From: Parietaria judaica
Taxonomy: Eukaryota; Streptophyta; Magnoliopsida; Rosales; Urticaceae
Reading direction: 5' to 3'
DNA length: 64,000 nucleotides
Assembly: GCA_954871525.1 (NCBI GenBank)
Contig: OX940864.1
Span: 14,378,001-14,442,000 of the forward strand
Positions 12,953 to 24,102 of this stretch are shown piece after piece. Numbering within the stretch: the stretch's first letter is position 1; the number at the start of each line of letters is the position of its first letter. A program made the position numbers and the translations under genes. The notes under the pieces are model-generated. The model ran no database searches, was not told where the DNA came from, and was given only the letters and a program-made list of their open reading frames with translations.

Positions 12953-13546
12953 CAGTAGAACCTCTATAAATTAATGCTCGATAAATTAATAGTCGCGAGT
13001 AAATAATATTTTTGTCCGGTCCCGATTCGGGCCTAACTAGCCAAATTAATAATTCGCTAAATTTATAAGATAATATTTTTAAAAAAAAGTATATAGGTCC
13101 CAAGTGATATATAAATTAATATTCAATATAAAAAATTACATAAATAATTATAAAATCACTATAAATAAAATATAGCATAAATAACTATGAAATCACATTA
13201 AATAAAAAGATAACATTTCATCACTAATCATGTACTCTTCTTAAAATATATCTCTATAGTATTTTGTTTCTTCTTGAAATTGATGTCTTCTTGAACTTCA
13301 TTTCTAAGCTTCCGAAGAGCATTAAGAAGGTCGGGTCTCATATTTTCATGGAGCATTAATATTCTCAATATAATAAATAAAAATAATTTTTTTAGTAAAG
13401 ATGTTTATATAATTATACTTGATTAATAATTTTTTTCTTCATTAATGTATAAATTAATAAATTATTAATTTATATGTTAATTAATAATCCGATAAGATAA
13501 TATTTTTTGCCGGTCCCAACAGTATTAATTTATAGAGGTTCGACTG
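12953..13546. mobile_element. Emigrant/Lemi1-type pogo (Tc1/mariner) deletion derivative
   Basis: The termini are inverted: left CAGTAGAACCTCTATAAATT, right AATTTATAGAGGTTCGACTG. These match the known plant Emigrant/Lemi1 end (CAGTAAAACCTCTATAAATT). The left end follows TA, the expected TSD; the right flank is TGTGTA, so the TSD is not clean. The second TIR-proximal block (GTCCGGTCCCGATTCGG left, GCCGGTCCCAAC right) is also present. Inside is a minus-strand transposase tail, listed separately, so this is a shrunken autonomous element and not only a MITE. Confidence 0.85.
13228..13356 (-). pseudogene. C-terminal remnant of a pogo-like transposase
   Basis: A 42-codon minus-strand frame reads MLHENMRPDLLNALRKLRNE, then VQEDINFKKKQNTIEIYFKK, and ends ST-stop. 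Plant pogo/CENP-B-like transposases end in this style: a basic helix followed by a Q-T-x-x-x-x-F/Y-F-K peptide that resembles a PCNA-binding tail. The catalytic DDE core is missing and the remainder is non-coding. It lies inside the matching Emigrant-type termini, which supports the identification. Confidence 0.7.
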
Positions 13547-13673
13547 TGTGTATATATATATATATACACAGGGGACTAAAAATATTTGTGAATCTTTTCA
13601 CTAAAAAGACTTGTTGAACTTGAACCCTCATCCAAAAATTGATTTTAGCTCCATTATTTAGTAACCGGGTATA

Positions 13674-13933
13674 TGTTGTAAATAAAATAACAATATTAGA
13701 GAGTATAAGAACTCATAGAGAGAATAGAGTAGATATTGTATTTATATATTTTTCATGTTTACAAGAGCTTCTATTTATAGGCTAACCACACATAGATACA
13801 TGAAGCATAAACAATAGAGTTACATGAACCATAAACAAGAGAGTTACACGACTCATAAAGCCAAAGTGTTACATCACGAAAGAGTTACAACGTGTTACAC
13901 TAAATTGTCATTCAATTTCATTTCTTCATAACA
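13674..13933 (-). mobile_element. Probable solo LTR, ~260 bp
   Basis: Read on the minus strand it begins TGTTATGAAGAAATG and ends TTTATTTACAACA, with a TATA box (CCTATAAATAG) mid-way and a CT-rich start region after it: the layout of a short LTR. Repeated GTAACTCT / TTTATG.TTCATGTA words lie upstream of the TATA box. Flanking 5-mers are GTATA and GCATT, so a clean TSD is absent, and no internal region or partner LTR is seen. Confidence 0.6.
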
Positions 13934-14649
13934 GCATTGGTTTTGTAATAATAAAAGAAAGCGTACATAATCACTATCATTCAATTCAACAATGTACAAC
14001 ATTAGATAATACACATTAAATAGTTGCTCAAATTAGGTTGACATCAATTCATGCTTAGTCTTTTTTTTTTTTAAACAGTTTATAATGTGTAGTCAAATAA
14101 CAGGACCCGTATTGAATGCGAGTCCATGGTAATAAAACATACAATAATGTGATACGATGAATATGAAGTTCAATGTAGATAGTGGTTAGTCACTCAAACT
14201 CTATGTATTTCATAAAAGTCACTTCCGTTTATTTAAAGAGGTTGACTTTATAGTCTTTTTTTTTTCCTCCTAGAAGCGTTATTATTGTTTCTATAAGTTG
14301 CAATGTGGTTGGATTTTGATTTAATTGGAAAGTTCGTTGCTTTGCTTTTCTTTTTTTTTTATCATCAACAATAAGTTTGTAGATGTGAAAATGAGATTAT
14401 TGCATGATAAATCAACAACACCCATAAAATAATATGAGTGAACAAACGAGTTTTCGATGAGATATATTAACTGTGTTTATTGCTTCAAAAATATGAACGA
14501 AATTGAGTAATAACATTAAATAATATATAAGTATAATCAATTTATTACTTAGACACTTCAGTATAGATAAAGTAGATTCCTTCACGTGATTGTGCATCTT
14601 AACATCCAGACAGATCTTGCCAACTCCAATGTCATCTCGAGTGATGCAT

Positions 14650-14990
14650 AACAACTTAAGGACTATCGGACCATAAAATTAAGGTTATCATTGTAATCAG
14701 ACCCATTAGAAGTCCATTAAAAAGACTATAAATAGAATAGGACGCCCTCATCAGGGCAGATCCCAATAATTTTCAATCATCATCTTCACAATACTTTCTA
14801 TTTCGCTCTCTATTTACGTATTTTCATTAGTGTACTTGAAGCTTGATAAGCACCTTGAACATTCTTTAACTATTTTTGGCAATCAAGAATACGCGAATAG
14901 TCACGCAAACAGGTTTAGATTCCCAAATATTATCATTGTTTCTTTCTTCCTTATTTTCCATAATTGTCTCTATATATAATACCTCACCAC
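14650..14990 (+). mobile_element. Possible LTR fragment with TATA box
   Basis: A TATAAATA at 14727-14734 is followed by a pyrimidine-rich leader (CATCATCTTCACAATACTTTC and more), as in the R region of many plant LTRs. No TG/CA termini or TSD could be fixed. It may instead be a degenerate promoter. Confidence 0.25.
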
Positions 14991-15641
14991 GATATTAACG
15001 TAAGCTAACAGCCTTCTTCCTCAGAAAATATAAAACCGCCGTTGCCACGTGTAACGTCGTGATTGCTTGATTCGGTTTTCATCTCAACACCCCCATTTCA
15101 TCTCACTAACAGAAATTCAGATTCAGTCACCGATACTATGTCGTTTTTGTCACCAATCCGTTCATTTTAGTGCCCATAAATGTTTTTAAGTGACTAAAAA
15201 TGGTATCCAACTATTCCTCAATTCCGATGTGTTTCTTTTACGAACTAAAAAATAGTTTTCAATACCAACTCAATTGAATCCCCATTGTGTTTAATTAGAG
15301 GAACTCAAATTATGCTCTTGCTATCATCTTTTTTCAGTCCCTGACATATTTACTTTTAAGATTGAAAACAATATTCAATACCATGTCTTTTTTGTCTTTA
15401 ATATAATTCTTTTGAGGATTGAAAACAAGTTTTTGATGCCGTGTATTTTTAATGCCTGATATATTTTTTAAGGACGAAAAAAAAATCCTCATGGCGTTTC
15501 ATTCCCACTAATATTTTTAGTCCATTGATTTATCCAAAATTTTAACATCGGGCAATTTTCCTGAATCAGGCTCTTCAACATTGAAACTAAAATTATCTAC
15601 CTAGCTAATAGAATTAAGAAGAGTGAACTTGAGCAATAAAA

Positions 15642-15763
15642 TAGGGGTGGCAATGCTGCTAGCGGTGGCCGCCAAAAGCTCTATACGTTACATCGCGACA
15701 TGGTGATACCGGCCGCAAGCCTTGGGCCGTGGATGGCAATTACGGGCTTTGTTGCCATCTCTA
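15642..15763. mobile_element. Small hAT-like MITE, ~122 bp
   Basis: The inverted ends TAGGGGTGGCAATG (left) and GTTGCCATCTCTA (right) match hAT-style termini. The interior is locally GC-rich. Adjacent 8-mers do not match, so this rests on the ends alone. Confidence 0.4.
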
Positions 15764-16558
15764 CAACATGTTGTGAAGGTATTAAAGTGTGAACATTGGA
15801 GACTTCGAAGAAAATGACAAACAAAAAAAATATTAATTCACAAAATTTTAATAAAATAGAAAAATGGGACTCAGTATTGCATTACAAAAGAAACTTATGA
15901 TTTCGCTTTTCAGCAACTGTATCATAAACTCTTCATATATACTGTAGACTTTTAGCATACATTTTCTTTAACTTGTGAACTTTATGTCAGATTTGAGGAT
16001 TATATGTTTCATAGTCTTACTACGAAAATAATGAGATAATTCGTTTAATAATTTATTATTTTTAAAGTTACCCCATTTCAAATTATTGTACCACATTTGT
16101 CCAATTTGCCAAGTGGCCTAACATCAAGTCCACTAATAAAATATCATAGACAATGAAACATGTCATGGTGTTAGTATAAATATCGATTTTGGAAAAGTTA
16201 GTATATAATTAATTTACGGCCCACTTGAAATGGGATGAAGCCCATTAATAGGAGACAATTTCCAAGGATTGATTGTGAAATTGGTGACCCACAAAGAAAG
16301 AGACCTCCAAAATCACAAACATGAACATCACTTCTTCTTTCTATTATTTTTCAGATAAAACTAAGTGAAACGGTATATTTCCATACACTAATGTTATAAA
16401 ACTGAGTGCAACAAGTATATTCCCATTTACTAATGTTTGCTTCACCAATGTCAAACTCTTTAATATGTGAATAAATTAGTGGGATATCTTCGGACCAAGT
16501 ATCAATACGATATGGCTAACGAATTAAAGAAAATGTGTCTCGGATATTCAAAATAAAC

Positions 16559-17463
16559 TGATGTGATTCCACGTGCAAAGAGACAAAGGCGCTTTAAGGA
16601 GCCAATTTCGGATTCAAGAGTTCAAGACTTTAAAATAGAGTTTCATGGCTTAAGCGAAAGATGAATGCAAGAAATACAAAGACAAGTCAAGGAAAATAGA
16701 ATCAGGCTAATTCAGTACCAATTGATCAATATTTTGATCCTCAAGGCCAAGTCGATCAAAATTATTCAAACTTTAGATGAATTTGATTAAATCTAATTAA
16801 GTGTGTCATTTTTCCTTAATTAAAAGGATTATTGTTGTTATCTAAGATGTTCTTATTGTTGTATTAGGGTTCTAATTAATGGTAGTTAATAGGGAAGTTT
16901 GAAAGTTGAACATTTATTGAGAGTTGGCTGCGTGATTATCATTAATGTCCACTAGTTTGTTATGCATATTTAAAGTCAACTAAGAGAACCAACGATTCAA
17001 CCAAGTATTCAAACATATTTTTGTGAGTTAAATTTTATATACATTGTTAGGAGCTTTTTGAACTTATCGGATTCTTAAGTGGCGTTCTTCGACTTATCAA
17101 GCAAAATTCTGACCTCGTTTGTGGCGTCTACACTATTTGAGACCCGAGTTTTGTTGAGTTCATCAAAGCACATGGTCGAAGGGTACATAACAATACCTTT
17201 GGTTCGTGTTTGTCAGGTTCAAGAAATCCAAATTCACCATCCCCAATATGATAGAAGTAAAGTCAATTCGACACCATTTTGTCTTCGAGTCTTGTTACTC
17301 CTAACGGGGTTCATATCAATTGGTATCAGAGCAAATGTTATAATTCGGTCAGATTTCTATCTTAATTGGGGTTCGTATCAATTGGTATCAGAGAAAAGAT
17401 TTTAATTCGGTCAGATTTCTATCTTAATTTCATTTGGATTTTTTTTTACGAGGGATCACATCA
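16559..17463 (+). mobile_element. 905-bp LTR-like element with TSD and two internal PBS motifs
   Basis: The ends are TGATGTGATTCC (left) and GGGATCACATCA (right), i.e. TG...CA with an 11-of-12 inverted match. It is flanked by a perfect 5-bp TSD, TAAAC (16554-16558 and 17464-17468). Near the right end are two primer-binding-site motifs for tRNA-Met (TTGGTATCAGAG at about 17320 and 17382), each preceded by GGGGTTC.TATCAA, in a ~62-bp tandem duplication. A normal solo LTR would not contain a PBS. No coding capacity was seen. Confidence 0.7.
17319..17442 (+). repeat. Tandem ~62-bp duplication carrying the PBS-like motif
   Basis: The unit holds ATTGGTATCAGAG, then a linker, then AATTCGGTCAGATTTCTATC and TTAAT. 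The second copy has CAGAGAAAAG where the first has CAGAGCAAAT. Confidence 0.8.
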
Positions 17464-18150
17464 TAAACACTAACAGAAAGTCATGAAACCACATAAATCT
17501 ACACATTAAATACTTAAAATGCAATAGACAAACAAAAAGATTTATGTAGAGTCCCCATATATTATTATATTAGTACGTGTGCTATAAATATATCCTTAAA
17601 TACGTTCTCCAAAATTTGCATGTAGTCTTATGGTTTATTGTATAATATTTGGATCTAAGGAAAAACTTAAATATTTGGGTAACATAATAAAGGGCTTTTT
17701 GTGTTTTGTTCAATAGAAAATAGACAATAGGATATGTATGATATTATGGTAGAACCTTTTATACATTTGTCGAGATTCGCCCCAAGAACGCTAATACAAT
17801 AATAACAGAGATAAATGAGGCAAATGCCCATTTGTAGCTCAAGGTTTAAAAAAAATGCCCATTTCTAATTATGAAAATCATAACCACCAACAAATTGAAA
17901 TATGGAATAAATTGCCCTTCTAATTTTTAAATCATATTTAATTATAATTCATTTTTTTAAATTAAAATAAAAAAATAAAATTTTTCCTTAAATATAGCAA
18001 ACTAAATAAATTAAAAACAAATCTCCCCTATTAATTAGTATTATTTTCGATTAGCTCTAACAAATCACGTTTAATATTCCCTATTTTAACGATTAAAATC
18101 TAAAATTTATTTTCCTATTAATCAGTATTTATTTCAAATTTTTATTTATG

Positions 18151-18283
18151 AAACTTGGTTTTCGTTTGCTTAATTTTATGTAAACTTGTTTACAAAACTT
18201 GGTTTTCGTTTTGCCTCATTTTATGTAAATCGGTTTACAAAATTTGGTTTTCGTTTTGCCTCATTTTATGTAAATATGTTTAC
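18151..18283. repeat. Three tandem 43-45-bp units inside MULE-like element A
   Basis: Each unit reads AAACTTGGTTTTCGTTT, then a short variable part, TTTTATGTAAA and ...GTTTAC. Units lie at 18151-18193, 18194-18238 and 18239-18283. Confidence 0.85.
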
Positions 18284-18529
18284 AAATATATTGACACGAT
18301 TTTAAAATTTCATATACATATCCACAAATGCAAATTCGTGTAAGATAACTCGAAAAAAGTGTAAAAACATTTACAAAAAGCGTGTAAATCCATTTACAAA
18401 AATATTGCCCCTCTAAGAGATATTATCACTTCAAAATATTGTAAAATCATTTACAAAAATCAAATATAATACCTTAAAACTGTAAACATATTTACAAAAA
18501 ACTGTAAATAAATTTATAGTTACGATCGA

Positions 18530-18794
18530 GCGTTTTGGAGAGGATGATCGCGCCGCAACAGCGAGCGATCGCGACGGAGAGCGATGGAGGAAGGATGCGC
18601 GACGGAGAGCGACGGAAGAACGAGGCGCGACAGAGGAGGACGCGACGGAGGAAGAAGGCGCGATGGAGGGCGACCGCGACGGAGGCCACGATCGCCTCCT
18701 CGGCAGCCGCACCCACGGTCGCTGAAGCCACGCCCGAAGTCGTCGCGCTCTCCGCCAGAATCCGGCGATGGTGGTGAATCCGACGTGAGAAGTC

Positions 18795-18800
<6 letters not shown>
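18530..18800. other. GC-rich segment, probable captured host sequence
   Basis: This 270-bp segment is far richer in GC than the AT-rich element around it and is built from repeated GCGACGGAGAGCGA / GGAGGACGCGACGG words. Frames are open on both strands but are low-complexity Arg/Ser/Ala, so protein coding is not supported. By analogy with element B it is likely a captured 5'-UTR or exon piece; the source gene was not recognised. Confidence 0.5.

Positions 18801-18842
<42 letters not shown>
18800..18842. repeat. (GA)n microsatellite
   Basis: AG dinucleotide run of about 20 units at the edge of the GC-rich insert of element A. Confidence 0.95.
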
Positions 18843-18847
<5 letters not shown>

Positions 18848-19113
18848 TTTTTGGGTCAAAGTAACAAAATTAAATGATAACCTAATTAATAGGGGATGTT
18901 TTCAACCAAAATTTTAGGATAATTAATTTAATTTCGAAAATTAAAATATATAATAAATAATTAAATACGAAAATAAATAAATATAACTAAAATCAGGGTT
19001 AATATGGTCCAAAATATTTTTAAAATGGGTATAAATGAATTGTTTGAAAGTATGGGCAATTCCCTTAAACCTTAGGTAGTTTTTGGGCATTTCATGGATT
19101 TTTCTTAATAACA

Positions 19114-20266
19114 TTAATAAATTAATAAAATTATTAGCTCTCTACGTTATTACATAATAGTCATAGGTTATATTGACAATTTCATTGTATTATATTAAGG
19201 TTAATAAAAACTCTTTTATTTCATTCAATACACTTTTTTACGTTGTAGTCTTGAAATTGTTCATCTTTATAGAGTAGATGCCTTTGTTGTTAATAGTCCA
19301 TCAAGTGATTTTAGCAATTCAACGTGTCAGTCACCTGATTACTATAAGATTTTTATTTTTTATTTTATATATCATTCAAATCAAAATCATTTAGCTACTA
19401 TTTAAATAATAGACATCTCTCTATCTCTATCTCTATCTCTATCTCTATCTCTCGCTAATTTTTTTTGTTGTCTTTATCATTCTACTCCCATACAAATCTA
19501 TTCATCTTAAATTAGTTGCTACCAAGGTCTCGTATCGTGACCAAGAGAAGACGAGAGAAGAGAAAACAAGAGTAAGATCGACGAGAAGCCCAAAAGTGAA
19601 TTATGAAGAATCTTTGTGGAACCTCCGATCTGAAACTAACTTTTGGGATGCAAGAATCCTACAATTTTGTTTGAGCGTATATACGGATATAGCTACAAGT
19701 TTTTATGACCGAACAATATGCTTTTGAGGTATATGGTTATTTTTTTCCGTGTGCAGTCAACATTGCGAATATCTATATTGCACTAATTACTACCGATTCT
19801 ATCTATGAGAAAGATTTCTTATATTCCGGGAGGTTATTCCAGAAGACTATGGCTGACATCCCGGATGAGATGTCAAAGCTCCGCCGTGCTCAAAATATCA
19901 CAATCAGCACAAATACGGTCTGGCGGCTATGGCCATATGTGTTGTGTTAAAATTTAAATAGATGCCTTATTTACTGTGTTGAATTTATATCCGAACCAAA
20001 CTTGTACTACTAGTACATCGTTCGGTTCTATTACCCAGTAGGCTAAAAACTTACAACTTAGTATAGTATGACTTCAAATCGACGGAAAAAGGCCCATTAT
20101 CACGTGGAGTTCCTAATGATATATGAATCATAGTTTTAGCATTACAATATAAATGTTTTTTTTTTATTTGTAATTACTTTAATCTTGAAGTGATGAGATA
20201 AATTTTTAAGACGCTTCATGACATTTGATTTTGTGAATGGTTAAAATTTGTGATAAATTGTTAAAA
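19114..20266. other. Intergenic stretch, no gene seen
   Basis: Holds a (TCTCTA)n-type run at 19415-19453 and otherwise unassigned sequence. A frame at 19705-19950 has no recognisable domain and no splice context. Confidence 0.5.
19415..19453. repeat. (TCTCTA)n microsatellite
   Basis: About six head-to-tail copies of TCTCTA with slight irregularity at the ends. Confidence 0.9.
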
Positions 20267-20271
20267 AGAAC

Positions 20272-21056
20272 TGAAAAACTGTCTTTATTTGACATTTTAG
20301 TGCAGTTATATGTTTGACAGTATTGTTGATCATACGAATGGTCATATGTGCGATCTCCTTATCCGTAAAGCGAAATTGGTCCGTTTTGGTTGAGATATTT
20401 AAGGAATTCGTTTTCTCCTATCTGCTGTTCAAATATCAGAGTTGAATGAGCATTTAAATTCGAATTATTGAGAAAATACTTAGTCTAGGAAAGACTAAGT
20501 AAAAAGCCTAAAAATGTGGAAGAAGTGGTTATCTTGTTGATGACTTTTTGGGCTCTATTTAAATTGATCTAGGGCTCCCAAATCGTGCATCCTTTCAGCC
20601 ATAAAGTGAGAGAAAATCGTTCAGAGCTACAGAGAGCATTCTAGGCATTTTCTCACAATTTCTGTGGATCGTTCGTTGGCGTTTTCTTCCCGAGAAGAAG
20701 TCTGAAGCACTTCAGTATCGTCAACGGAGTTGTGCATGCTTGCACAGATTGACACTCGCCGGAAGTCGCCTTACCCGCTTGTCGTGCCGCCGTGTCGTCG
20801 TCTTAATCAGCAGGTTACAGGTCTGGTTACATCGCTGGTCGCACTGGTTAGAGTGTATTTTCCAGTTTGTTGTTCGGTGAACAAATCGATTGTGTAACAT
20901 CCATCTTGTAATTATCCGTGTTGATTAATCTGGGTGAGGGCCCCGCAGAGTAGATAGATATCGAACTGCGTTAACAAAACATCGCGTGTGTCTCTTTATT
21001 TTCGCGTATGTTAATTTGTCGTTATTTTCCGCATAACCGAAGAACGTGACGTTTCA
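20272..21056 (+). repeat. 5' LTR (785 bp) of the gag-only Copia element
   Basis: Starts TGAAAAACTGTCTTTATTTG and ends AACGTGACGTTTCA. By eye it differs from the 3' LTR at about 25 positions plus a 10-bp duplication present only in the 3' copy (about 97% identity), suggesting a fairly young insertion. Confidence 0.95.
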
Positions 21057-21070
21057 ATTGGTATCAGAGC
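21057..21070 (+). other. Primer-binding site (tRNA-Met initiator type)
   Basis: ATTGGTATCAGAGC directly follows the CA end of the 5' LTR. TGGTATCAGAGC is the standard plant initiator tRNA-Met primer complement. Confidence 0.92.
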
Positions 21071-21138
21071 TTGTCGCTGTAAAAGTTTCTCTTTGATTTC
21101 AAAGGCAGCGGAAAGATCTAGGTGTTCTTCGAATCACG

Positions 21139-22170
21139 ATGGGTTCGCGCGAAAATATTGTTCTTGTAAGACCGCCGGTGTAAGACGGAACAAATTATTC
21201 GTATTGGAAAGCTCGAATGACTATTTACATCCAATCGATTGACACAAAAGCTTGGAGCACTGTGAAACATGGCAGGAGTTCTCCCATGAAGAAAAATACA
21301 GAAGGAAAATTTGTTGAAAACCGCTCAGTGAATGGAGTGAGATGAGACCGCATCTCTTGCGAATTGTCGTGCCTTAAATGCGATTGTATCTGCTGTTGAC
21401 GAAGGACAATTTAGACTCATATCTACGTGTGATACTGCTAAACAAGAATGGGAAGCATTGCAAAATCTCCACGAAGGAACCTCTGCCGTTCGAACCTCAA
21501 AACTCCAAATGCTTGCATCAAAATTTGAGGAACTACGTATGACCGAAGATGAAACCATTGCGGATTTCAATGAAAAGCTTCGTGACATCTCCAATCAAGC
21601 TTTTCAACTTGGAAAAGTGTATTCTAATCTAAAATTGGTTAGAAAAACGCTCCGGTCATTACCAGAACGCTTCAGTGCCAATGTTGCAGCCATTAAAGAG
21701 GCCAAGGATATAACCACGTTGAATTTGGATGAACTCATGTGATCTCTTCAAACTTTTGAGATGAATATGTCTCAAGCAAAAAGAGAAAAAAGAGTAGCAT
21801 TCAAAAGTTCTATCAAACGTGATCACAGAGACGATGCAACCAATGATGGTACTAGTGATGTAGCTGGCTATGATACAAGTGATGTAACCATGGATGATAT
21901 TACTCTTCTCAGGAAAAAAATTGATAAAATGTTGAAGAAATTTAACACTCAGAGACCGCCTTTCAAAGGAGAACGAAGTGGTTCTTCACATAGTAACTCG
22001 AGCAGTAACCGTAGATCTAAGAAAAACAATCGTGGTTATAGTGATGGTCGTACTACCGATGATAAAGTCAAAAGAACAGGAATCAAGTGCCGAGAGTGTT
22101 GACGGATATGGTCATATACAGTCAGAATGTGCTAACACTATCAGGAACTGACTAGATCCTACGACACTTC
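21139..22170 (+). pseudogene. Decayed Copia gag (UBN2/gag-type) with CCHC knuckle
   Basis: The structural (nucleocapsid) protein of the element, which packages RNA in virus-like particles. Recognisable parts in order are DGTNYSYWKARMTIYIQSID near the start, LISTCDTAKQEWEALQNLHE with TSKLQMLASKFEELRM, and a basic region before the knuckle CREC...GYGHIQSEC. The frame is broken: a stop follows codon 14 (after RPPV), more stops lie in the next 200 bp, another follows LDELM at 21739-21741, and an extra base with a stop splits the zinc knuckle after CREC (about 22101). It therefore cannot make an intact gag. Confidence 0.85.
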
Positions 22171-23430
22171 TTCCAGTGATAATGGCTCAAATGAAGAAGA
22201 TGACAAAAAAGTTATTAGCCACCATGTTGCGTTCACTACATCACACCACTCTCTTGATCAGAACAATTATTAAAGTGATGATTCAGATGAAGATATTTCT
22301 GAAGAAGACTTTCAGACATCATTCAAATCTTTTTTTGATAAATGGCTATCTTTATGTAACCTGAGCAAGAACCTTAATTCTGACAAGGAAAAGTTGATTG
22401 GTGAAAAGCAAGCTCTCTCAATAACTATAGAGAAACTGATGAAGAAAAATCATACTCTAAATGACCAAGCAAAGTCCGACAAAGAGAAGTTTATTTCTAA
22501 AAAAGCAAGTCTTATCCACGGTTGTAGAAGAATTAAGACAACGGAACAAGGTTCTCAGTGACCAAGTGTTGGAACTGAAAGAGTCTCTTTCAAAAGTGAA
22601 CCGTCTTGCTGTTGAAAAAGACAAGAAGATAACCTCAATGGAAATCGCTGTTGTGATGTTCAATTCTGGAAAATCCAAACTCGATGACATACTTGAACAA
22701 GGACGTCAGTCAGGAAATCTTACCGGTCTTGGATTTTTGAAAGGACGAAGATCAGTTCATGAAAGTAGCCAGAATGAATATGGCCGTACAAGTTACAACC
22801 GTATCTTCACAAAAGAGTAAGACAACCAGAATACTACTGAAAATGAAAGCATCACAACCACCAAAGGTACCATCAGTATTGCTAGCCAAATAACCAAGAA
22901 ATGTGAATTTTGCATGTCTATTTTTCACAACGATGCTAGGTGCAGAAAGATGTACAAGCAATTCTCTGAAAATCTTCAAAAGACGCCGCTTCGCAGATAT
23001 GCAACCAAGACCAATAAAAGTCGTTCAGTGTGGGTGGCTAAATCTCTTCTCTTCAAGGTTCCAAAGTCAAAACTTGCTTGGGTTTCTAAGAATAGCTTAT
23101 CTTATGGAACAACCATCAACACAGCTCCTCTCATAGATGGAACCGTCAGTGCAACGATAGCAAAATCCACTAACAATGCCTCTCCGGCAAAACACAACCA
23201 GACAAGAAGCCATGGTAAATGGCGTGATAGCCGACTACAAAGATATTGTGGATACAACTGTACTTGTTGCTTCTCCAAAAGATGTAACCAGAGACATATC
23301 CAATCCTGAAGATGCCACAAGATGGAAGCCTCAAGAGTTAATGCAAGCCTTCAAGAAAATCAAATTACAGAGGCTAATGAATTCGCGCTCAAAAATAGTA
23401 TCTCGGTTCAAGAGAATCTCTTCCCGCTAA
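22171..23430 (+). pseudogene. gag C-terminal extension: coiled-coil region and second knuckle, broken
   Basis: Downstream of the first knuckle is an acidic stretch (SDDSDEDISEEDFQTSF), then heptad-like Lys/Leu/Glu-rich sequence (KLIGEKQALSITIEKLMKKN; VLSTVVEELRQRNKVLSDQV), then a second C-x2-C-x4-H-x4-C motif, CEFCMSIFHNDARC, at about 22902-22943. In related Copia polyproteins this region leads into the protease; here the similarity ends soon after SVWVAKSLLF and pol is missing. Several frameshifts interrupt it. Confidence 0.7.
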
Positions 23431-24090
23431 GGGTACTAAAGAGCCAAAATGCATGATCTTGTGAATCAACCATCAGAGGAGTCTTTGGCATCTTGCCTCG
23501 CATCGGGGGAGAATTGTGCAGATTCAGGAGAATTATCACATAGTCAGGGGGAGCTTCACAGAGTTAGACTCAGAATTGTACAGATTCAGTTATCAGATAC
23601 AGGATAATTATCACATAGTTAGGGGGAGCTACACAAAGTTAGACTCAGAATGGTACAGGTTCACGCTCTCTCAGACCAGATAGCTCTTCTTCAAGAGACT
23701 ATTTTTTACATTCAGCGTGATCTTCGTCCTCACTCCGACTAGTCTTTGCCCTTTTCCGTCAGTAGAGGGGGAGAAAGGTGACAGGGGAGACATCGACGAC
23801 AGGGGGAGCAGAACCATGAGTGACCCGACCAACCATTTTGTTTTAAATTTCTTTTGCTTTAAGTTTCATCTTTCATTAAACAAGTACTTTGTTGTTTTTG
23901 GAGATTGTTTTAGCTATTTTGGATTTGGGTTGTATTAAGTTTACTTTTGTTAAACTTTTGTTGGTTGTCGGAACATTGGTTACTCAATTGGGTTTATCAG
24001 AAGATCAAGTTTATTTCATGATCGGTTGTTCGTCGCTACATGTCTACATATTTAATCTGGTCACCGAATTATTTGCTCAACAAAAATTCC
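23431..24090 (+). repeat. Element tail with repeated AGGGGGAG (PPT-like) words
   Basis: Contains two near-identical stretches offset by about 74 bp (about 23532-23590 and 23606-23664), each with AATTATCACATAGT, AGGGGGAGCT and AGTTAGACTCAGAAT. Further GGGGGAG words lie at about 23768 and 23800. These copy the polypurine tract next to the 3' LTR. Confidence 0.75.
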
Positions 24091-24102
24091 AAAGGGGGAG
24101 TT
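24091..24102 (+). other. Polypurine tract (PPT)
   Basis: AAAGGGGGAGTT lies immediately before the TG start of the 3' LTR, where plus-strand priming occurs in LTR retrotransposons. Confidence 0.9.

Larger units (their letters stand above)
17808..19104. mobile_element. MULE-like element A with GC-rich internal segment (Pack-MULE type)
   Basis: The terminal sequences are inverted and match the element at 53109-54410. The left end, GAGATAAATGAGGCAAATGC then CCATTTGTAGCTCAAGGTTT, pairs with the right end, which on the minus strand reads GAAAAATCCATGAAATGCCC and later ACTACCTAAGGTTTAA. Flanking 9-mers ATAATAACA (17799-17807) and TTAATAACA (19105-19113) match at 8 of 9, as expected for a Mutator TSD. 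The middle holds a GC-rich insert (18530-18800), a GA run and tandem repeats. No transposase. Confidence 0.75.

Noticed and set aside
18431..18859. Minus-strand 142-codon Ser/Arg-rich frame, with overlapping plus-strand frames
   Set aside because: It reads through a GA microsatellite and low-complexity GC-rich repeats inside a transposon; several frames are open at once, which is a composition effect.
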